Assembly: GCA_035545255.1 (NCBI GenBank)
Contig: DASZYR010000261.1
Coordinates: 1-6,937, forward strand
DNA: 6,937 nt
Reading direction: 5' to 3'
Origin: Dokdonella_A sp035545255
Lineage (GTDB): Bacteria; Pseudomonadota; Gammaproteobacteria; Xanthomonadales; Rhodanobacteraceae
Each line of letters begins with the position of its first letter. The stretch's first letter is position 1. The translations under genes and the position numbers were made by a program. Below the pieces are notes generated by a model that worked only from the letters and a program-made list of their open reading frames with translations, was not told where the DNA came from and did not search any database. Of the stretch, positions 5,693 to 6,937 are shown piece by piece.

Positions 5693-6937
5693 ATGTACCT
5701 CGATCTCGACGGCGAAGGGCCGCGCTACGCGCAGCTGATCCGCTCGCTGAAGGAGGCGATCCTCGACGGCCGTTTCGCCGCCGGTGCGCGCCTGCCGGCC
5801 AGCCGCTCGCTCGCGCGCGAGCTCGACATCTCGCGCAACACCGTGCTCGCCGCGTACGAGCAGCTGCAAGCCGAAGGTTTCCTGGTCGGCCGCGTCGGCT
5901 CGGGCAGCTACGTCGCGAGCGTCGGCCATCCGGCGCCGCAGCGGCGCGGCAGCCCGGCGCTCGTCGCGCCGCTGTCGCCGTTCGCGCGGCGCGTGCTCGC
6001 GAACTTCGACGGCCGCGCGATTCCGGGGCGCCAGCACCGCGGACTCCGCTACAACCTGCAATACGGCCTGCCGCTGGCGAATCCGCTGCTGGCGAGCGCG
6101 TGGCGCCGAGAGCTGAATCGCGCGGCCGAGCACGTCGAGTTCGACTATCCCGACGCGCAGGGTCTTCTCGCGTTGCGCGAGCAGATCTGCGACTACCTCG
6201 CGCGACGGCGCGGCGTTCCGGCGACGGCCGAAGACGTGCTGATCGTGTCGGGCACGCAGCAGGCGTTCGCGCTCGCCGCACGCGTGCTGCTCGGCGCGAG
6301 CGAGAGCGTCGTGCTCGAAGATCCGCATTATCGCGGCGCCCGGCAGGTGTTCGTCGCGCACGGCGCGGACGTGCGCGGCTGCCGCGTCGACGCCGAAGGC
6401 CTCGTGCCGTCGGCGCTTCCGGACGATGCGCGCCTTGCGGTCGTCACGCCCTCGCATCAGTTTCCGACCGGTGCGTTGCTGCCGCTCGCGCGGCGCATCG
6501 AGCTGCTCGACTGGGCCGCGTCGCGCCGCGCCTGGCTGATCGAGGACGATTACGACGGAGAATTCCGCTACGGCGGCCGGCCGCTCGCCGCGCTGAAGTC
6601 GCTCGATCGCGACGGTCGCGTCATCTACATCGGCAGCTTTTCGAAGGCGCTGTTCCCCGCGCTCAGGCTCGGTTACATGGTCCTGCCGCCGGCATTGCGG
6701 CAGGCGTTCGTCGCCGCGAAATGGCTCGAGGATCGCGGCTGCAACGCGCTCGAGCAAGCTGCGCTCGCGCGCTTCATGGGCAGCGGCGGATTCGAACGGC
6801 ATCTGCGCCGCGCCGCGCTGACGTTGCGCGCACGACGCACGGCGATGCTGACGGGACTCGCCCGGCATGCGCGCGGCGCCGTCGACGTCGTCGACTCGAA
6901 TGCCGGCATGCATCTCACGGCCTGGCTCGTCGGCATG
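5693..6937 (+). CDS. MocR/GabR-type transcriptional regulator, GntR winged helix plus aminotransferase-like domain (3'-truncated)
   Basis: The protein reads MYLDLDGEGPRYAQLIRSLK and stays open to the window edge: 415 codons and no stop, so perhaps 50-70 residues are missing. Residues about 10-76 form a GntR winged helix-turn-helix (GARLPASRSLARELDISRN, then YEQLQAEGFLVGRVGSGSYV). After a linker comes a fold-type I aminotransferase domain from about residue 115: YPDAQGLLALREQICDYLARR, VSGTQQAFALAARVL, EDPHYRGAR (Tyr213), EDDYDGEFRYGG (Asp285, Tyr287) and IGSFSKALFPALRLGY with Lys318 as the PLP Schiff-base lysine. The Asp and Lys spacing equals that of B. subtilis GabR (Asp279, Lys312, from memory). 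All PLP residues seem intact, so it should sense PLP or a PLP-amine adduct. It is divergent from the flavin-protein/acetyltransferase genes, its likely targets. It could be PdxR-like, but homology alone does not show that. Confidence 0.93.
   Translation, partial: MYLDLDGEGPRYAQLIRSLKEAILDGRFAAGARLPASRSLARELDISRNTVLAAYEQLQAEGFLVGRVGSGSYVASVGHPAPQRRGSPALVAPLSPFARRVLANFDGRAIPGRQHRGLRYNLQYGLPLANPLLASAWRRELNRAAEHVEFDYPDAQGLLALREQICDYLARRRGVPATAEDVLIVSGTQQAFALAARVLLGASESVVLEDPHYRGARQVFVAHGADVRGCRVDAEGLVPSALPDDARLAVVTPSHQFPTGALLPLARRIELLDWAASRRAWLIEDDYDGEFRYGGRPLAALKSLDRDGRVIYIGSFSKALFPALRLGYMVLPPALRQAFVAAKWLEDRGCNALEQAALARFMGSGGFERHLRRAALTLRARRTAMLTGLARHARGAVDVVDSNAGMHLTAWLVGM

Noticed and set aside
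5402..6913. 503-codon open frame on the minus strand opposite the MocR gene
   Set aside because: It runs antisense to a clear MocR protein and across the divergent promoter into the flavin-protein gene in another frame. Its composition is Arg/Ala-rich, and the MocR reading frame explains this DNA.

Overview
The window is high-GC DNA densely packed with genes. It probably comes from a gammaproteobacterium of the Xanthomonadales (Lysobacterales: Xanthomonadaceae or Rhodanobacteraceae). Two things suggest this. The proton-translocating transhydrogenase is split into three genes (pntAa, pntAb, pntB). The GTAGGAGCGGCTTCAGCC-type palindrome between two of them is a repeat I associate with that order. 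The assignment is inference; no rRNA or other marker gene is present.

Layout. Plus strand, 1-2762: pntAa (5' end missing), pntAb and pntB, encoding the membrane NAD(P) transhydrogenase that uses the proton-motive force to make NADPH from NADH. Each of the two gaps in this operon holds a different palindromic repeat (827-903 and 1244-1313). Plus strand, 2776-3900: an OafA/YrhL-type membrane O-acyltransferase starting 13 nt after pntB, with looser codon use. Its last 8 bp overlap the tail of a convergent gene.

Minus strand, 5597 to 3893: a three-gene run. First is a pyridoxamine-phosphate-oxidase-like flavin protein, then a GNAT acetyltransferase overlapping it by ATGA, then a four-helix membrane protein of unknown function after an 83-nt gap. 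Plus strand, 5693 to the window end: a MocR/GabR-type regulator (GntR winged helix plus PLP-dependent aminotransferase-like domain), truncated by the window edge and divergent from the flavin-protein gene. The 95-bp region between them carries nested inverted and direct repeats that look like the operator and leader.

Biologically there are two units: an energy/redox operon (transhydrogenase) with an acyltransferase behind it, and a MocR-controlled locus whose targets are probably the flavin protein and the acetyltransferase. I see no tRNA, rRNA, CRISPR array, transposase or phage gene. The gene families are all recognisable except the small membrane protein. I do not see convincing evidence for a wholly new system; the least explained parts are the repeats in the pnt operon, the MocR control region, and the orphan membrane protein with its possible own promoter and structured leader.
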